Position numbers and translations under genes: made by a program. A stretch of 64,000 nt of DNA from Micrasema longulum. Taxonomy: Eukaryota; Arthropoda; Insecta; Trichoptera; Brachycentridae. The stretch's first letter is position 1. Every line of letters begins with the position of its first letter. Shown here in pieces: positions 42,017 through 54,710 of this stretch. The stretch lies in contig JAGVSM010003723.1 of NCBI GenBank assembly GCA_022494885.1, positions 1 to 64,000 of the forward strand. The letters run 5' to 3'. The notes below the pieces were generated by a model. That model did no database searches. It was given only the letters and a program-made list of their open reading frames with translations, and was not told where the DNA came from.

Positions 42017-42392
42017 CAGCAAAACCCCTGAATTACATCTTCCAAGGGGCCGGCAAAAAAAATATTAAATGGAGGTAAAATGTAAATGGAAGGTAGTGAA
42101 ATAAAATGTCTGTAAATAATTTCGTCCATTGATTTCATTTACCGGCAAGTTGGTATAAAATTTCGGCCAAAATTACAAATTTCTCTTACTGAAAACTCGG
42201 TTTAAGGATAGAGACTAACTTCAGACACTTGAGCTGTCAATTTTCAGTGCGTATCGCGAATTTTTCCGACATTAATTGCGGGAAAAAAAACGTAAAACTG
42301 GGTTTTAAATGTACTGAAAAATTAAAAAAATTTATGGGGCTACAAAAAGTATACGTAAATCATCGCATGGATGTAATTTTGGGGTTTCACTG
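42017..42392. mobile_element. Pogo-like MITE, 376 bp, TA target duplication
   Basis: Left end CAGCAAAACCCCTGAATTAC, right end ...gtaattttggggtttcactg, with TA on both sides (42015-42016, 42393-42394). Confidence 0.75.
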
Positions 42393-42399
42393 TATATCT

Positions 42400-44505
42400 A
42401 CCCAGAAATTGTTCCTTCTTGAAGATGTAATAAAATCTAATTTATTGTAGCCAAATAATATCTCTCATGCTGTAGTGCTGCCTTTGTTCTATGCCCCTCG
42501 TGTGAGCCATTTCTATAAACATTTCCAGATAATAATTTTTCAAGACATTCGATATTAAAATCGGGGTCAATCTCGTTTGCATATTCTAGATTTTATATAA
42601 AAGTTTATCGTATTATGTGAAAAAAAAAAAACGGCAAAACAAACGCTTTATGTATGTATATTGAATTTACAAATAATGTTAAATATGTAACGAAACAGCA
42701 TCGCATCGTTGTATGTCTTTCCAAACAAAGAAAGTAATGTAAAAACAGTTTTTTTTCTCCTATGTTTGATGGTGTATAGGACACATTTGTAAGAACCGCC
42801 TTATCTCGATTTTTAATTACCCTTTAAGTGACATCCCTAGCGTAGTGGCCGAGACGCTTGCCTCGAGTTTTTTTGGGTTCCATTCGGGTTTACCTCTGGT
42901 TTCACCGCCGTAATGGGTTTCAAATTGAGTGGAAGTCTAGACCTGAATTATAACAGAGAAAAACCCATCAACCTTGATGATGGACGCTGAATGTGATCCA
43001 AAACATTAGTTAAGAGTCGAATGACGCAGAACAACTCAGAAAAACTTGATTTTCTGTGAAAAAACACCATTTAAATATGTTTTACGTTGACACCAACGAA
43101 AATTATACTCTAATAATGTTTTCGGAATTGAGCTAACAGAGAAAGGTATAAAAATACTACACAGACAATATTGCGGTAACAGTGGCACAAATCCAAATGT
43201 TCTTCAATATATTCCCTACCCGCACAGTTCTTAACAATGTAAGTGATAATGTTATTCTGTAATATTTTACTTGAATTCAAGGTGTAATAGTGGCTTATGA
43301 TCATTATGCCAATGCTATTTCCAAAATCATTTCAGACACAAGAGATGACACAAGCGATTGAGTAAACTTTAAGTTGTGCTTTTGAAGAAAATTTTTATAC
43401 ACACCAGGGCTGATATTCTGAACGCTTTCGCGAGCACAGAGAACAGTTTTATAGCGCGTATTTAGTATATAAATACGCCTTACTAAGCACATTACACGCA
43501 ACTAAGTTGAGTGGAGTCACAAGCCCTTAGAGCCAAAGTACTGTGTGGTAGTGTCGTAAACCCTGGATCAGAGGTCGGAAGTTCTCCCAAATTTCTAACA
43601 TAGCTATTGACAACTAACTAAAAATGGCCCAGAATCGGACGCTTAAAGATGTAACAAGTTTTTTTATATCCAAAACTATTTATGCATTTTAAAGGGTAAT
43701 TGTTAAATTTGAAATAAACTGCTGAAAATAAAGCTCTTCCTACACCATGGTTCATAAGTTCTGTGTGCCAAAATGCATCTGTTACTTATTCTCTTAATTA
43801 TTATTAAGTTTTTCTTTCGACGCACTATCGTGGTGCCTGTATCCATATTTTCTAGAGAAATTTAAATTGCATATATTTTTTCTGTTTACGCCAAATAGAT
43901 GTTCTAATCATTTTTGTTTGACGAATCGCCTTTTGTAAAACTGTCCCAGATGCCATTCTGTCAATTTTTGTTTTTTAAGTTATTTTGTTAAATATGTGAT
44001 AACTTACACATCACTTTGAAAAATGCCTTAAAATAAAAAATAATAATATTGTAAAATTATTATGTGATGACTTAATGTTACTTGTGAATTTAAAAACTTG
44101 GTACACTTCCACTTATTTACTTGACCAATTCGTGCTTCCCCAGGATAGCAAACAGTTAAGTCAAAATCTTGTTTGTGGGATACTAGATTCATAATATATT
44201 TAATAAAATAGGTTTTCAATTAATGCAAAACATATTTTACATACAATCACAGAAAAAAAACAAACAAATCCACTTTAAATTTAAAATCACTTCTTTCTTG
44301 GACAGACAAATACAAGCTTTTAGAAGCAATTGTCGCATTTTTAAATAGGTTTTTGACTCCATATGTTTTTCTGCAATTTATAAGAAAGGGGGAAATTAAG
44401 AGATATGACACTACATTAATCCAATAAAGTGAAAGCGTACCGAAAAGTACAAATGGCTCTTCTGTGAAATTGTGTCTCTGGTATTTAGGACAGTTTAACA
44501 TTAGA
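42400..44505. other. Noncoding, nothing recognised
   Basis: AT-rich. aaacccatcaaccttgatg and nearby text at 42960-43000 follow a weak tRNA-like head (42835); otherwise featureless. Confidence 0.35.
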
Positions 44506-44509
44506 GGGA

Positions 44510-44774
44510 ATATATCTGTACCTCAGAGGCAGACAGATGCAAATCCAGAATTTGATGAAATGACATTTCGATTTTCGTATCTAGTTTATAATCATGTCTA
44601 TTGATTTTTAAGAAAGTCTTAAAATAAAAAAACCGATGTATTAAGATACTGAAAATACAAATTAGTGTTCTGAATTATTATAAATCACTTAGAGAAATTA
44701 GATTCTTTAGGCTATTGTTGAACATTTGACGTTTGGATTTGCATCCGTCTGCCTCCTCTGAGGTACAGATATAT
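44510..44774. mobile_element. Perfect-ended palindromic MITE, 265 bp
   Basis: Arms tatctgtacctcagaggcag / ctgcctcctctgaggtacag continue through acagatgcaaatcca and tggatttgcatccgtc, about 35 bp each with a 3-base difference. AT-rich interior, no ORF. TA-rich flanks make the target duplication ambiguous. Confidence 0.78.
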
Positions 44775-45779
44775 TTGTTTACAAAATGTTAAAATCTTTC
44801 AATCATAGAGATATGATTACTTACAATAAGATTTTAATATATATTGTTTTTTTCTATAAAATCAAATCAGTTTCCTCAAACACCTTGTTATATAAATAAT
44901 TTATAAAAATGGTTGTTGAATTATTTATTTATTTGGCTACTTTAAATTTATAATTTTAATGTAAATATGTACTTTGAATTTATTTTTTTACATAAGTTTA
45001 TGTAAATTTTCCGTAAAACTGTACAATATTATATTGATTATTATCATTTTTTACTTACGAGACAATAAGAGACTATGTTGTTTATGCCAAAGCAAATGGC
45101 ATTGAATAAGTTTATTTTTTGCGATGAAATAAGTACGTATGATTCTCTTTTTATGCAAGATTTTAGATATTTTAATGTTTTGTAAATTTCAGTTGTTTTT
45201 TTTACAAATTCAATATATGAGATTTTTTTTATTATGTTAAATAAAACAATATACATTTTTTAAAAGTAAACATTTGATCTTAACATTTGCCATTTTGAGT
45301 CATTCTTGTGTACAATAATGGAAAATGATGTAATTTTTAATTAAGTACAGTGCAACCTCTATATTTGTCATTAATTTGTTCCTTGGGTCGTATATCGGTA
45401 GCCAGATAACAGAAGGGACCATATGTAATTTTTTTTAGCAGTTTTAGTAAATACACGTAGAAAAATAAAATAAAACAGACACTGGTAATTCTAATTCTGA
45501 TCATGGGGTTTACCCCAGTTTACCAGTATTTTAATACTAACAAATATCGGGAAAAAATTGACATCAAAATGTGACAATTATCGAATATTACTAATTCAAC
45601 TTATTTATTTAATACATTTATGTATAAAAATATTATTCAAGAAAAAAAAAATATCGATACAATTTAAATATGATGAAATGGTACAATAAAAATAGGCAGT
45701 AATTGCAAAATTGCAGAATTGGCGCTGAACGAAATTAAGTCAAAAGTGATGGTATTTGACTGCATAATAAAGTAAACAA

Positions 45780-46390
45780 CGAATGTCTCAAACAAGTAGA
45801 AGAATTTTTGTATCTGGAAATCATGTTTTCAAGAGATGGAAGAGTTGAAAAAGATGTTGAAAGGCGAGTGAATGCGGGCAACAAAATGAATGGCGCACGA
45901 AGCACAGTAATTGCTAATAAAAATATGTCAATCGAAGCACACGAAGCAATCGTGCACAATGGAGTTTTAGTCCCAACACTTATGTATGGAAGTGAAACAT
46001 GGAACTGGCAGAGGAAGGATGGAAGCCGAGTGAACGCGGTTGAAATGCGATCTCTTAGACGAATGTGTGGGAAATCAATGTATGACAGGGTTGCAAATGA
46101 TGAAATCAGGCGAGAGTGTAATTTGAGTCAAGTTTAATTGATACGATTAAGAAAGGGTCTCCGAGATGGTTTGGTCGTGTAGAACTAATGGACGATGAAA
46201 AAATGATAAAACAAGTATATATGGCTATAATGAATGGTAACGTGAGATGAGGACGACCAAGGAAGACGTCACACGATCAGATAAACCAAAATCTTAAGTC
46301 TGGTCATGTCAAAAGCAGACAGAACCGAAGGGCATGAATGCCAAGATGTATGAATGTGGAAGAAGCTAGGAATGTATGCCAGGATAGACG
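45780..46390 (+). mobile_element. RTE-type LINE, C-terminal part of ORF2 (frameshifted)
   Basis: Reads ECLKQVEEFLYL, then GRVEKDVERRVNAGNKMNG, LRRMCGKSMYDRVANDEIR, then stop and frameshift, then degenerate GRPRKTSHDQI and RRA..RCMNVEEARNVC. Nested between the two TIRs of the pogo-like element at 45353-46580. Confidence 0.78.
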
Positions 46391-46394
46391 TGTG

Positions 46395-46560
46395 TGGTGG
46401 TCCATTCTCTGCTGGTAGTAGCAGGTAGCCAGTAATTAGAGCAAAAGGAAGCTCTGAACTCTCTTTCAGTAACACGAAAAATGTCGATATCCGAAGAAAT
46501 ACGGTCGAGTGAAGACATTGCTCTTCCTACTGGCATTACCAGTGGTAGACCATCGGTTGA
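46395..46560 (-). mobile_element. Jockey-like LINE ORF2 tail
   Basis: The - strand reads STDGLPLVMPVGRAMSSLDR then ISSDIDIFRVTEREF. This matches the frameshifted tail of the LINE at 19381-20035 (NLPMVMPVERAISMLNNIT). It lies just inside the right terminus of the pogo-like element at 45353-46580. Confidence 0.6.
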
Positions 46561-46768
46561 CGAATATAGAGGTTTCACTGTATTGGTATCTCGCTCCATT
46601 TTTATTTGAAATTGATTCTGTAATTTTGTTTATTCACATTTGGTTTATAAACATTAAATTATTAAAATTACAGATTTAAAAAAATATATATCTCATTAAT
46701 TTCTTAAGCCTAAAAGAATGGGCGGAAAAAGTCCAACATTTACGATAAAAAATATGTTTATCATTTCA

Positions 46769-47078
46769 ATTAGGAAGTTCAGCGCTACGGAAAAGTGGAT
46801 ATAAAAAATATTTTCAAAAATTACAGCATTTAATTGTACTGCGAAGTTTCTGTGACTTGTATGAAAAAATTCATCAAAATGAACTGCTTTAAGTTTACGT
46901 CACAAGTTCTAAATCAACCAATGATAGAATGTTATGATAGATTTCCCGTTTTCGGGAAGCCAACCCAACAACTCACTGAAGAGAACTAGTGACGTCACGC
47001 GCGGAGTAATGAAAAAATTACAAAACTTAGAATAATAGTAATATAAAAATAAATAAAAACCGCTGGACTTCCTCATTT
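46769..47078. mobile_element. MITE of the GAGGAAGTTC family (complete copy)
   Basis: Left end attaggaagttcagcgctac, right end ...accgctggacttcctcat: inverted 14-20 bp termini. The interior carries gaactagtgacgtcac and caaccaatgatagaa, also found in the copies at 4938-5298 and 20030-20284. Confidence 0.68.
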
Positions 47079-47462
47079 GACATGCCATGTTTTATTTTTT
47101 ATATTCTCACATCTAATGATTACAATATTATAATATTTTATTACAATTTATGCTCTTTCCTAAAAATATTTTTTATTATTTTACAATCTTTTCAATACAA
47201 CAAATCTGTAAATATAAACAAAAGAAAATGCTCCGGAACACAGATTTGAATTTGTGTACATATATGCACTTATATTTTATTGAGCTTCTTTTAAAATGGT
47301 TTTTAAATTATTATATCTTTAAACATTTTTAATATTACATAATATCGACAGTATAAAGGAGAAATGACTGATGTGGCATAATTTTGCAGGAGAGTAAATT
47401 AAAGAAAATTTTTATAAAAAGTGGGTATAACTTTTTTGATTTGAATCGATTCTAAAACAATG

Positions 47463-47632
47463 TATTTTTTGCATCACAACAGCCCATGAGGCCTAATTAC
47501 AGTGATGAATTACAGCACAGAACGCCCAGGCTTGAAAAAAATCATGTCAAATTTTTGTGTTCTCTCCGGTTATCGAGCCCGGAACCTTCTGTGCGTAAAT
47601 CAAGTATCTTAACCACTACACCACGGAGGCTG
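47463..47632 (-). mobile_element. tRNA-headed SINE, family B
   Basis: tttgcatcacaacagcccat ... aaccactacaccacggaggc; about 85-90% like 22422-22602 by eye. Confidence 0.8.
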
Positions 47633-47829
47633 TCGTAGTAGGTAAGACGGATGCTGTGAAAAACTATTAGGGTTATGCAGAATAAATACTAAAACAGTAA
47701 CATACCTTGTGTCTGTTTTTTTCCAAATAATGAGAGGACACAAAAAAAACAAAGGAGTCAATAATTCGTAGCATCTTCACCGTACGCTGCGCAAATATCA
47801 CGAGCAGCTTTGGCAGTTTTATTCCCTCG

Positions 47830-48010
47830 ATTGAGTGCAAACAGAAGGCGTCGAAAATGCTCACTTTCGTTTACTTGTCATTCCATTTTGAAAGCTTGTA
47901 ATCAAATAAAATAATATGAAATAACGTAAAAGCATACACAATATCCTATAGAGCAGATTTTTTTTTACCATTTTGTTTTACTCTGGTGCTCATTTTTAAA
48001 TTTGGAAAAA
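47830..48010 (+). repeat. Dispersed repeat R1, copy 2
   Basis: aggcgtcgaaaatgctcact ... ttttactctggtgctcattt. The most complete copy; nature unknown. Confidence 0.55.
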
Positions 48011-48067
48011 ACCAGACACAACTTGTGTTTTTTTACCTAATAAATCTAAAAATCATTATCAAACCCT

Positions 48068-48243
48068 AATCTGCACCTGATGGTGCATGGGGCACTGCAT
48101 TGGTAAAGTAGATGCTGAGTAAGGTGACCAGTCGTACAGTGAAATATTGCAGTGTTCAACCACCTCATGAACAATTATTTCACGTTGACCTTCCTAGGAA
48201 TCGAACCCAGGACCTCGAGCATAGCAGGCGAACACACCAACTC
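48068..48243 (-). mobile_element. SINE family A, diverged
   Basis: ctgcacctgatggtgcatgg ... aggaatcgaacccaggacct; the A-box end is degenerate. Confidence 0.65.
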
Positions 48244-48244
48244 G

Positions 48245-50070
48245 ATTTCCTTTTTGAGGATTTTTACCTGAGTAGCCATTCGTCCAGGATTCTGGTTCTA
48301 TCGCACTCGCAGAACTGTATTCTTCCGCCTGGACACGGACAAAAAAGACTATATCTATACAACAATTTATAAAAATAAGTCCAATTACTATACAAAATTT
48401 CATATGACGCAGCTCAAATGTCAATCGTCGTTAAAAAATCATCATTGCACCAGTAATATCTGTTGACATTTTCAAAATTGTCCAGGAGACAAACAGTGTT
48501 TCTTTTGATGATGGATTTGAACATATTTTTTTATTAATAACAAACAGGAAAATTATGAAATTTTATTTCTACAAAGTGTATAAGTATTTTTGTCAATGTA
48601 AAACTATAAATTTAATGAGAAATCGAAAATACTCTAATAGAAAGTTCACTTAACAGATATTACCGGCGCAAAAATGATATCGTCGGTATTCTGATGAACC
48701 ATCTAAATAAAAAAATTGAGAAAACAAGTTTAAAATGTCATTATATATATAATTTTTAAAGCTACTAACTGACAAATCCTCCGAGGTTTAGTTTCAAAGC
48801 TAGCATGTATAAAAACCCACAAAAAGTTTTTTTTCAAATGCTTTCTGGTAAAAAACAACTAATACCATTAACCAGATGTTTTTTTTTCAAAATCTCATCT
48901 ACTGAAGTAATTTGAAGAGATTAAGATGGTTTCATGCGTAGTATCGAGTCCAAAATATGAACAAGAAAGACCGGAAAAGACTTGTTGAGTTACACATTCA
49001 AATTGATTTTCCTCAGTAAAGACAATAATGCATTCAGAGGGTTTTATCCTTAAGAGTAATAACCTAATAGAGTCGCTCGTTCGGAGAAAAACCAAATTGT
49101 GGTTATTAACAATGAACTTAGCTACAGATAACAGCAATACAACGGGCTGTAGGTACATGCGTTGGGAATTGCGAACGCAAACCGAAACCGTCCACTACAC
49201 GTTTGTTGTTTAACTGAAAACCAAACCAAAAATTTGGAATGTTTTTGTTCTATGCAATAGAGCTTAAGGGCTTCTCTAGAAAATGATTACTCTGAGGTTT
49301 TATCAGTATTCCGACGATATATAGCGCTTTAGTGACGCATCAGTTCCTTAGCCCCTTTTCTGTCGATATGTTATTTTGCTCTTAGTTAAAATTTAATTTT
49401 AAATCATAATTTCGCCATTGTATATAAATGTTTCATCAAATCATTTTCAATTATGTAAATTATTTTTATGTATGCAATGTTCTGAATTTTATTTTAAGGT
49501 CCACTGTTTTAAATTATTTTATTTTCTAATTGTATGTACAAAATGATGTATGGTTGTTGAAAACCGGTTTTATAAATGTCTTTCGGCGAAAATTTGAACC
49601 GTTTTCAACCAAAATGGATCGCCACCATTCTTTCTGCTCTATATTGTTTGTGTATACGGTGTAATAGAGCAGTCCTTTTAACGCAATGGTCATGACTCTT
49701 CTTCAGCTATTATTTTGGGTTCAACTGTCAGTGAGATCACAATAATTTACACATTCGGACACTTGTCTCAGGATCCACTAGGTGGACACGAATTTTTGTA
49801 ATATTTCACTTCCGATTGGACCGTAGTTGATGGTTTGAAGTAAGTTTTATTTGACTAACATACTGCGACACCTCGGTTGCTGACTGTTTTTTATAGGGAC
49901 AAAATATCTCCTCTTACCATATAACTACTCCAGTTTCATGTCCGCTATAGCCCTCTTTTCATTATCGATGTCTTTTGGTCTGACGACGATAGCCGTCATT
50001 TCCTAAATGAGACACGATTTGACAGCCCTAAACAAGCATAGCTGCGAATGTGTTAAATGTGATTTTTTTC
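48245..50070. other. Noncoding, nothing firm
   Basis: Includes a loose inverted match, ggttgttgaaaaccggtt (49551) against gaaccgttttcaacca (49599), but no ORF or family hit. Confidence 0.35.
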
Positions 50071-50073
50071 AAT

Positions 50074-50943
50074 CCCGGGTACGTAATACAATGGAAAGTG
50101 TACAAAGGTATTTTCAATATAGTGAATTCAAATTCTCTGTATGAAAAATATAGTATTCATATAAATTCATTTTTAACACATGTACATTAGGGTGCGCTGA
50201 TAACTTTTTTTTGTGATTTTCGAAATGAATGGGGTCTAAAAAGTTGCCTTTTGGATTATGCAAAAAATATTCCATACTACTTTTGGCCCTCAACCAGAGC
50301 TTGAAGTTTTCGAAAAAGTCGATTTTTTGCACTAAATCGGCTGTCATTTCGTATTTAAGTAAGAAAATCAGCCTAATTAAATTTTATAATGTGCATTAAA
50401 TTATATTAAATAAGCATCAAAGGGCGTGAGTTGCTCTTTATTTTGTAATAAATGGGTAGCATCGTTTTAATGAGCCATTGTTTTCGTTTATATTAACCAG
50501 GCGCTCAACGGAATCAGTTCCGCGGAGTGTAAATTTTTTGCATTTCGGTAGTTTAAAAACGTGTTCGAATTTGTAATGTGATAAAATTAAATCTTTACTA
50601 ACAAAAAAATAATTTTAGCAGTATAGATAATTAACAAAATGTTCTGACAGTGATAAACTTCAAACCTCGGTTGAGTGCCAAAAGTAATATGGAATATTTT
50701 TTTTAATAATTTTTACGTTCAATGTGATCCATAATGCAACTTTTTAGACCGCTTTCACTTTGATGTTTAAAAAAATAATAAACGTCATACATCATCGGCC
50801 CACTCTAATGTACATTTACAGGTAACCAATTAAGATACTTAAAAATTTCATATAAATATTCACATTTTCTTACGGAAAATTCGATTTTACTTAGACAATT
50901 GAAAATGATCCTTCTTTCTTCCTATTGTAATCAGAGCCCTGGG
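50074..50943. mobile_element. Palindromic element P1, second copy, split by a hAT MITE
   Basis: Left arm cccgggtacgtaatacaatg, right arm ...cctattgtaatcagagccctggg. The arms match inward (gtattttcaatatagtg..., tcatataaattc against tcatataaatattc). Related to the element at 3709-4535. Its middle is occupied by 50188-50807. Confidence 0.65.
50188..50807. mobile_element. hAT-type non-autonomous element, 620 bp, 8-bp target duplication
   Basis: Starts TAGGGTGCGCTGAT, ends ...atcggcccactcta, and is flanked by ATGTACAT on both sides (50180-50187 and 50808-50815). The arms are long: ggtctaaaaagttgcctttt, aaaaatattccatactactt and tttggccctcaacc all recur inverted near 50655-50755. No transposase ORF. 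Confidence 0.85.
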
Positions 50944-50949
50944 CGTGCT

Positions 50950-52690
50950 CTGTAATAATTTCATAATTTGGCCTTTCTACCCGTTCTGAAGCAACAACCT
51001 GCCTAGAGAGCGTAATTAGTCAATATTAGAAGACAAAATTAGTAAAGAAAGAGCCGATGTATTTGTTTTACAAACAACACAGTTCTCACTGTTATGTGGA
51101 GGGCAATGAACAGTTTTTGTTTAAAATTTTAGCAATATTGAAATGCAATAATTCCAATGTAGTAAATACCACATTAGAAATAATGGCCTCGTGTATAAAA
51201 TAATATTACCCCACTGAGAATTATAAAAAAAGCGGAAAACAATGAAACAGATATTGGTTTTCCATATTGAAATTGTAAGATTTATATTAAAGTTTGTCAA
51301 TAACATGCTACCGAAAATGTAACAAAATATTTCATACAAGTATCATAATTTTTTCATGTAACAAAATTGTAAAATAAATTGAGACAAAAGTGCATTTTTT
51401 TGTCGTTTACAAACATCCTTTTTTAAACTAAAAAAAAAAACTTATCAAATTATAATGTGTAATTATAAAAATTTACAATCTTTGAATATAAGAGTCCAAT
51501 TTGGTCAGTATTTTAATTCAAATTAACCACAAAATTGAATAAATAACTACTCTAAAGAAGTTCTAAAATTTTTGAAATATTTCAGTTTCTTTTTTATTGT
51601 TTTAAATAAAATCATTTTTATTTTTGTTGACCGTGTTCTTCTGTTTGTGAAAAATCACACCCTCCTTTCACTTAATCAGTGATATTTTTAAAAAAGGTGC
51701 TGGAACCTTGTTAACCTTTTATTATAAAAAATTCTGATTTGTATTATGATATGTAATATGAAATACAACACAAATTAAATTAATTATATTTGTAATGTTA
51801 ATTATTGAAAAAGGTGTGAGAACGTTGTTCCGGTACCTTTTATGGCATAAAAAACACTGACTATAATTATGATTGTGCCTTAGAAATTACTGAATCCTTT
51901 GAAGTGGATTATTATTCATTATAATTTCTGCAATTGAATCTACTTTATAATTAAATTTTCCGAAGTAAATTCTTAATCAACTTCACACCTGACTGCTTTA
52001 TACAAAACATTAAATATCTTCTAAAGAAGTTGATCATTGCATTTTCAAATATTGTTAAATTCATTATATATTTGTTAATCTATATGCAAAACACTGCCTT
52101 CATCGAGACACCGTGTTTTTTTTGTTTTGATTTTTTTTTTTTATCAATGGATGCATTTGAAAATAAATCTCGCTTCAAAGAGTACAAAAACACATCAAAT
52201 ATGGATTGAAGATCAGTGTAGAAATATTGTAATTAAAACCACTATTATTTTAATGTGTTAGGTAATAATTAGAACTTTTTACTCGACTATTATTTGCTTT
52301 GTACGTGACGGTGATTTTGTCACATACCGAATCAAACATTCCCACACAAACGCTGTAGAGCTAATCTTTCTTCTGTTGCCAGAATCGAAAATTTGCAATT
52401 AAGAACTGTGTTTATTAGGATTAAATTCATTGTTATGGTGAATTTTTTTAGTAATTTTGATGAATTATAAAACTCATTAAAAGTTAAACTGCCTTGCCAA
52501 CATTAAGATTACAGACGATTTGAATATAACTATAGATAATAATAATTGTTCAGATTCTTTGAAAGAAATTTACTGGTGTCTTCTACCAAGTTCCTAGTTT
52601 GATTATAACACACAGTTTAAACTTTAAGCAACAGTTTTATAATGTTTATTGAAGTTAAAAAAACATTTGTATTTTGACGGCTATAAATTG
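50950..52690. other. Noncoding, AT-rich
   Basis: No exon, TIR or LINE motif seen. Confidence 0.4.
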
Positions 52691-52693
52691 AAT

Positions 52694-53545
52694 TACCGTA
52701 TTTCCTCGATTAGAAGACGCACCATTATTTTTTACGATGAAAAAAAAAAAATATTTTTTTTTAATTACAAATTATTTATTTTATTAAACAAAGTCGTACA
52801 ATCATTAAATCATACAAAAGGATTAAAAAAATAGGCATATATTATTATTTATGTACTATTACCATCAGAGTCTGAAATTCCTTCAGATTCAGTGTCAGTT
52901 TTAAATCTATGGGCGGGGGAACAATCACATGAACTCATCTTGTAGTATGCACCTATGTTTACACGTGTTCCAAAACACGGAAGTCAAATAATGTTATTAA
53001 GGATAATATAATCAATGTAATTTATCATACAAAATAAATTTATTAGTTGTTGGCTAAAAAAAACGTTTTCTTGAAGAAGAACCTTTTCTAACTTGATGTC
53101 TTAAACGACGTTACATTGAAGAGTTATCACATGACTATGTATTCCTGATTATTAGCAATAATCCAATTCCTATAAGTATGGAGAAAAAAGGATATTCTTT
53201 CAATGTTAGATTTGATTCCTGCAATGTTTGAGACACAAAAAACTGTCTCCTGAAAAGTAAGACATTTTGACTTATGTGATTGTTCCCCCTGCCCATAGGA
53301 ATATCATTGAATATTCACTTCACTTATATCAAAATTACATCAAGCAGCTCTGTTTCTGTGCTTTTTTTTTTCATACACGATAACTTTTCTTTTCAGTGGA
53401 GCATTATAATGCAGTCTTCTTACCGACGTTTTAAACAGAAGTTTTCAGCGATTGTAAGGCGCCATAGATAATAAGACACCCCAAATTCAGAGACGCCAAA
53501 ATAGGAAAAAACATGTGTCTTATAATGGAGAAAATACGATAGGTA
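52694..53545. mobile_element. TIR element with long arms, about 850 bp
   Basis: Starts taccgtatttcctcgattag, then aagacgcac; ends aagacacatg-type sequence inverted through tataatggagaaaatacgat. Deep in the arms ctatgggcgggggaacaatc pairs with the inverse of attgttccccctgcccatag. Transposon superfamily not decided. Confidence 0.6.
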
Positions 53546-53549
53546 CATT

Positions 53550-54700
53550 AACTGGAAATCTTTACACTTTTAGTAGGCCTGTTCGCAGGTATATTTAGAA
53601 ATTTCTGATGAGCTCAGAAATAAAATAAACAATGACATTATTAATTGAACTAAGCTGAATTAGTTTCATTCAATTTATAGCGATCAAATTGTTGATAGTT
53701 CTTATACATACGTACATACATTGTAGGAATGTCAATTACTTTTGTAAGAGTCGATATCCCAAAATTTGTGTAAAAATCACTTCTTGGCCTAGAATGCGAG
53801 ATGCATAAATGTGAACCAATTTTATATTTCAAAATGTCATCTTTAGGAATGACAATATGATGAAATTACTGCCAATTCTTCGATAAAAATGAATACTATT
53901 GGAAATGAAGTGTGTCCATATCCTAATTGTGCTTTTTTTATCATTTCCAAAGTAGAATCTAGCTATAACAATGTGGTCCATTTACTACTTATCAAGAATA
54001 AAGTAAGATCCATTTCTTGTGTTCAATATCTCGATATCTCCGTTGCTGGGAAATAAGAGAGCATTGGAATGATCGGATCGGATGATGACCAATGTTGCTC
54101 GGGTCTCGTCCGATGATTTGTACATTTTGTAAATTGACTGTTTTGTAGTGTTAACGGATGCCTGTTAATATTGTAATTATATGTTATTGAAACAACCGTC
54201 AACAAATCGAAAACGCAAAGCAACGTCCAAAACAGCAAACAATCCAACTTACACTCGACAAATATTCTCATGGTAAATAATACAACTTAATGGAATATTT
54301 AGCTCAAATTCTTAACCCGAGTTTATTGGAAGTTGCTTTGTGTCGAGTGTTAAATTTTAAATTATAATAATCGGTAAATTTATAATTTTTATAAGAGTTG
54401 CATCGTGTTTTGAGAGATTAACAACCTTATTATATTATAAATAATAATTATAAAATGCGAATCATGTATATATTATACATACATAAAATATAATATATCG
54501 GAAAATATTAACATACATATTATTACTGTAATTAATTTGAATTTTAATAAATAATTGCATTATAATATTATTGTCACCTTTTATTACATTGCTTCCTTCT
54601 TGTTTTTACCTTGTGGTTGCGAGATATTTCAGAAATCGAATTATAACTAATCGAAAAATTACTTACTTTAGAATAGAAAAGTTGTTTTTTTTTTGCAACA
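53550..54700. other. Noncoding, AT-rich
   Basis: No exon or element recognised before the LINE 5' end. Confidence 0.35.
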
Positions 54701-54710
54701 ATAACAGTAA

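Larger units (their letters stand above)
45353..46580. mobile_element. Pogo-like element with nested LINEs, TA target duplication
   Basis: Left end CAGTGCAACCTCTATATTTG, right end ...aatatagaggtttcactg, TA on both sides. The interior is mostly an RTE LINE (45780-46390) and a Jockey tail (46395-46560), which presumably inserted later or replaced the transposase gene. Confidence 0.7.
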
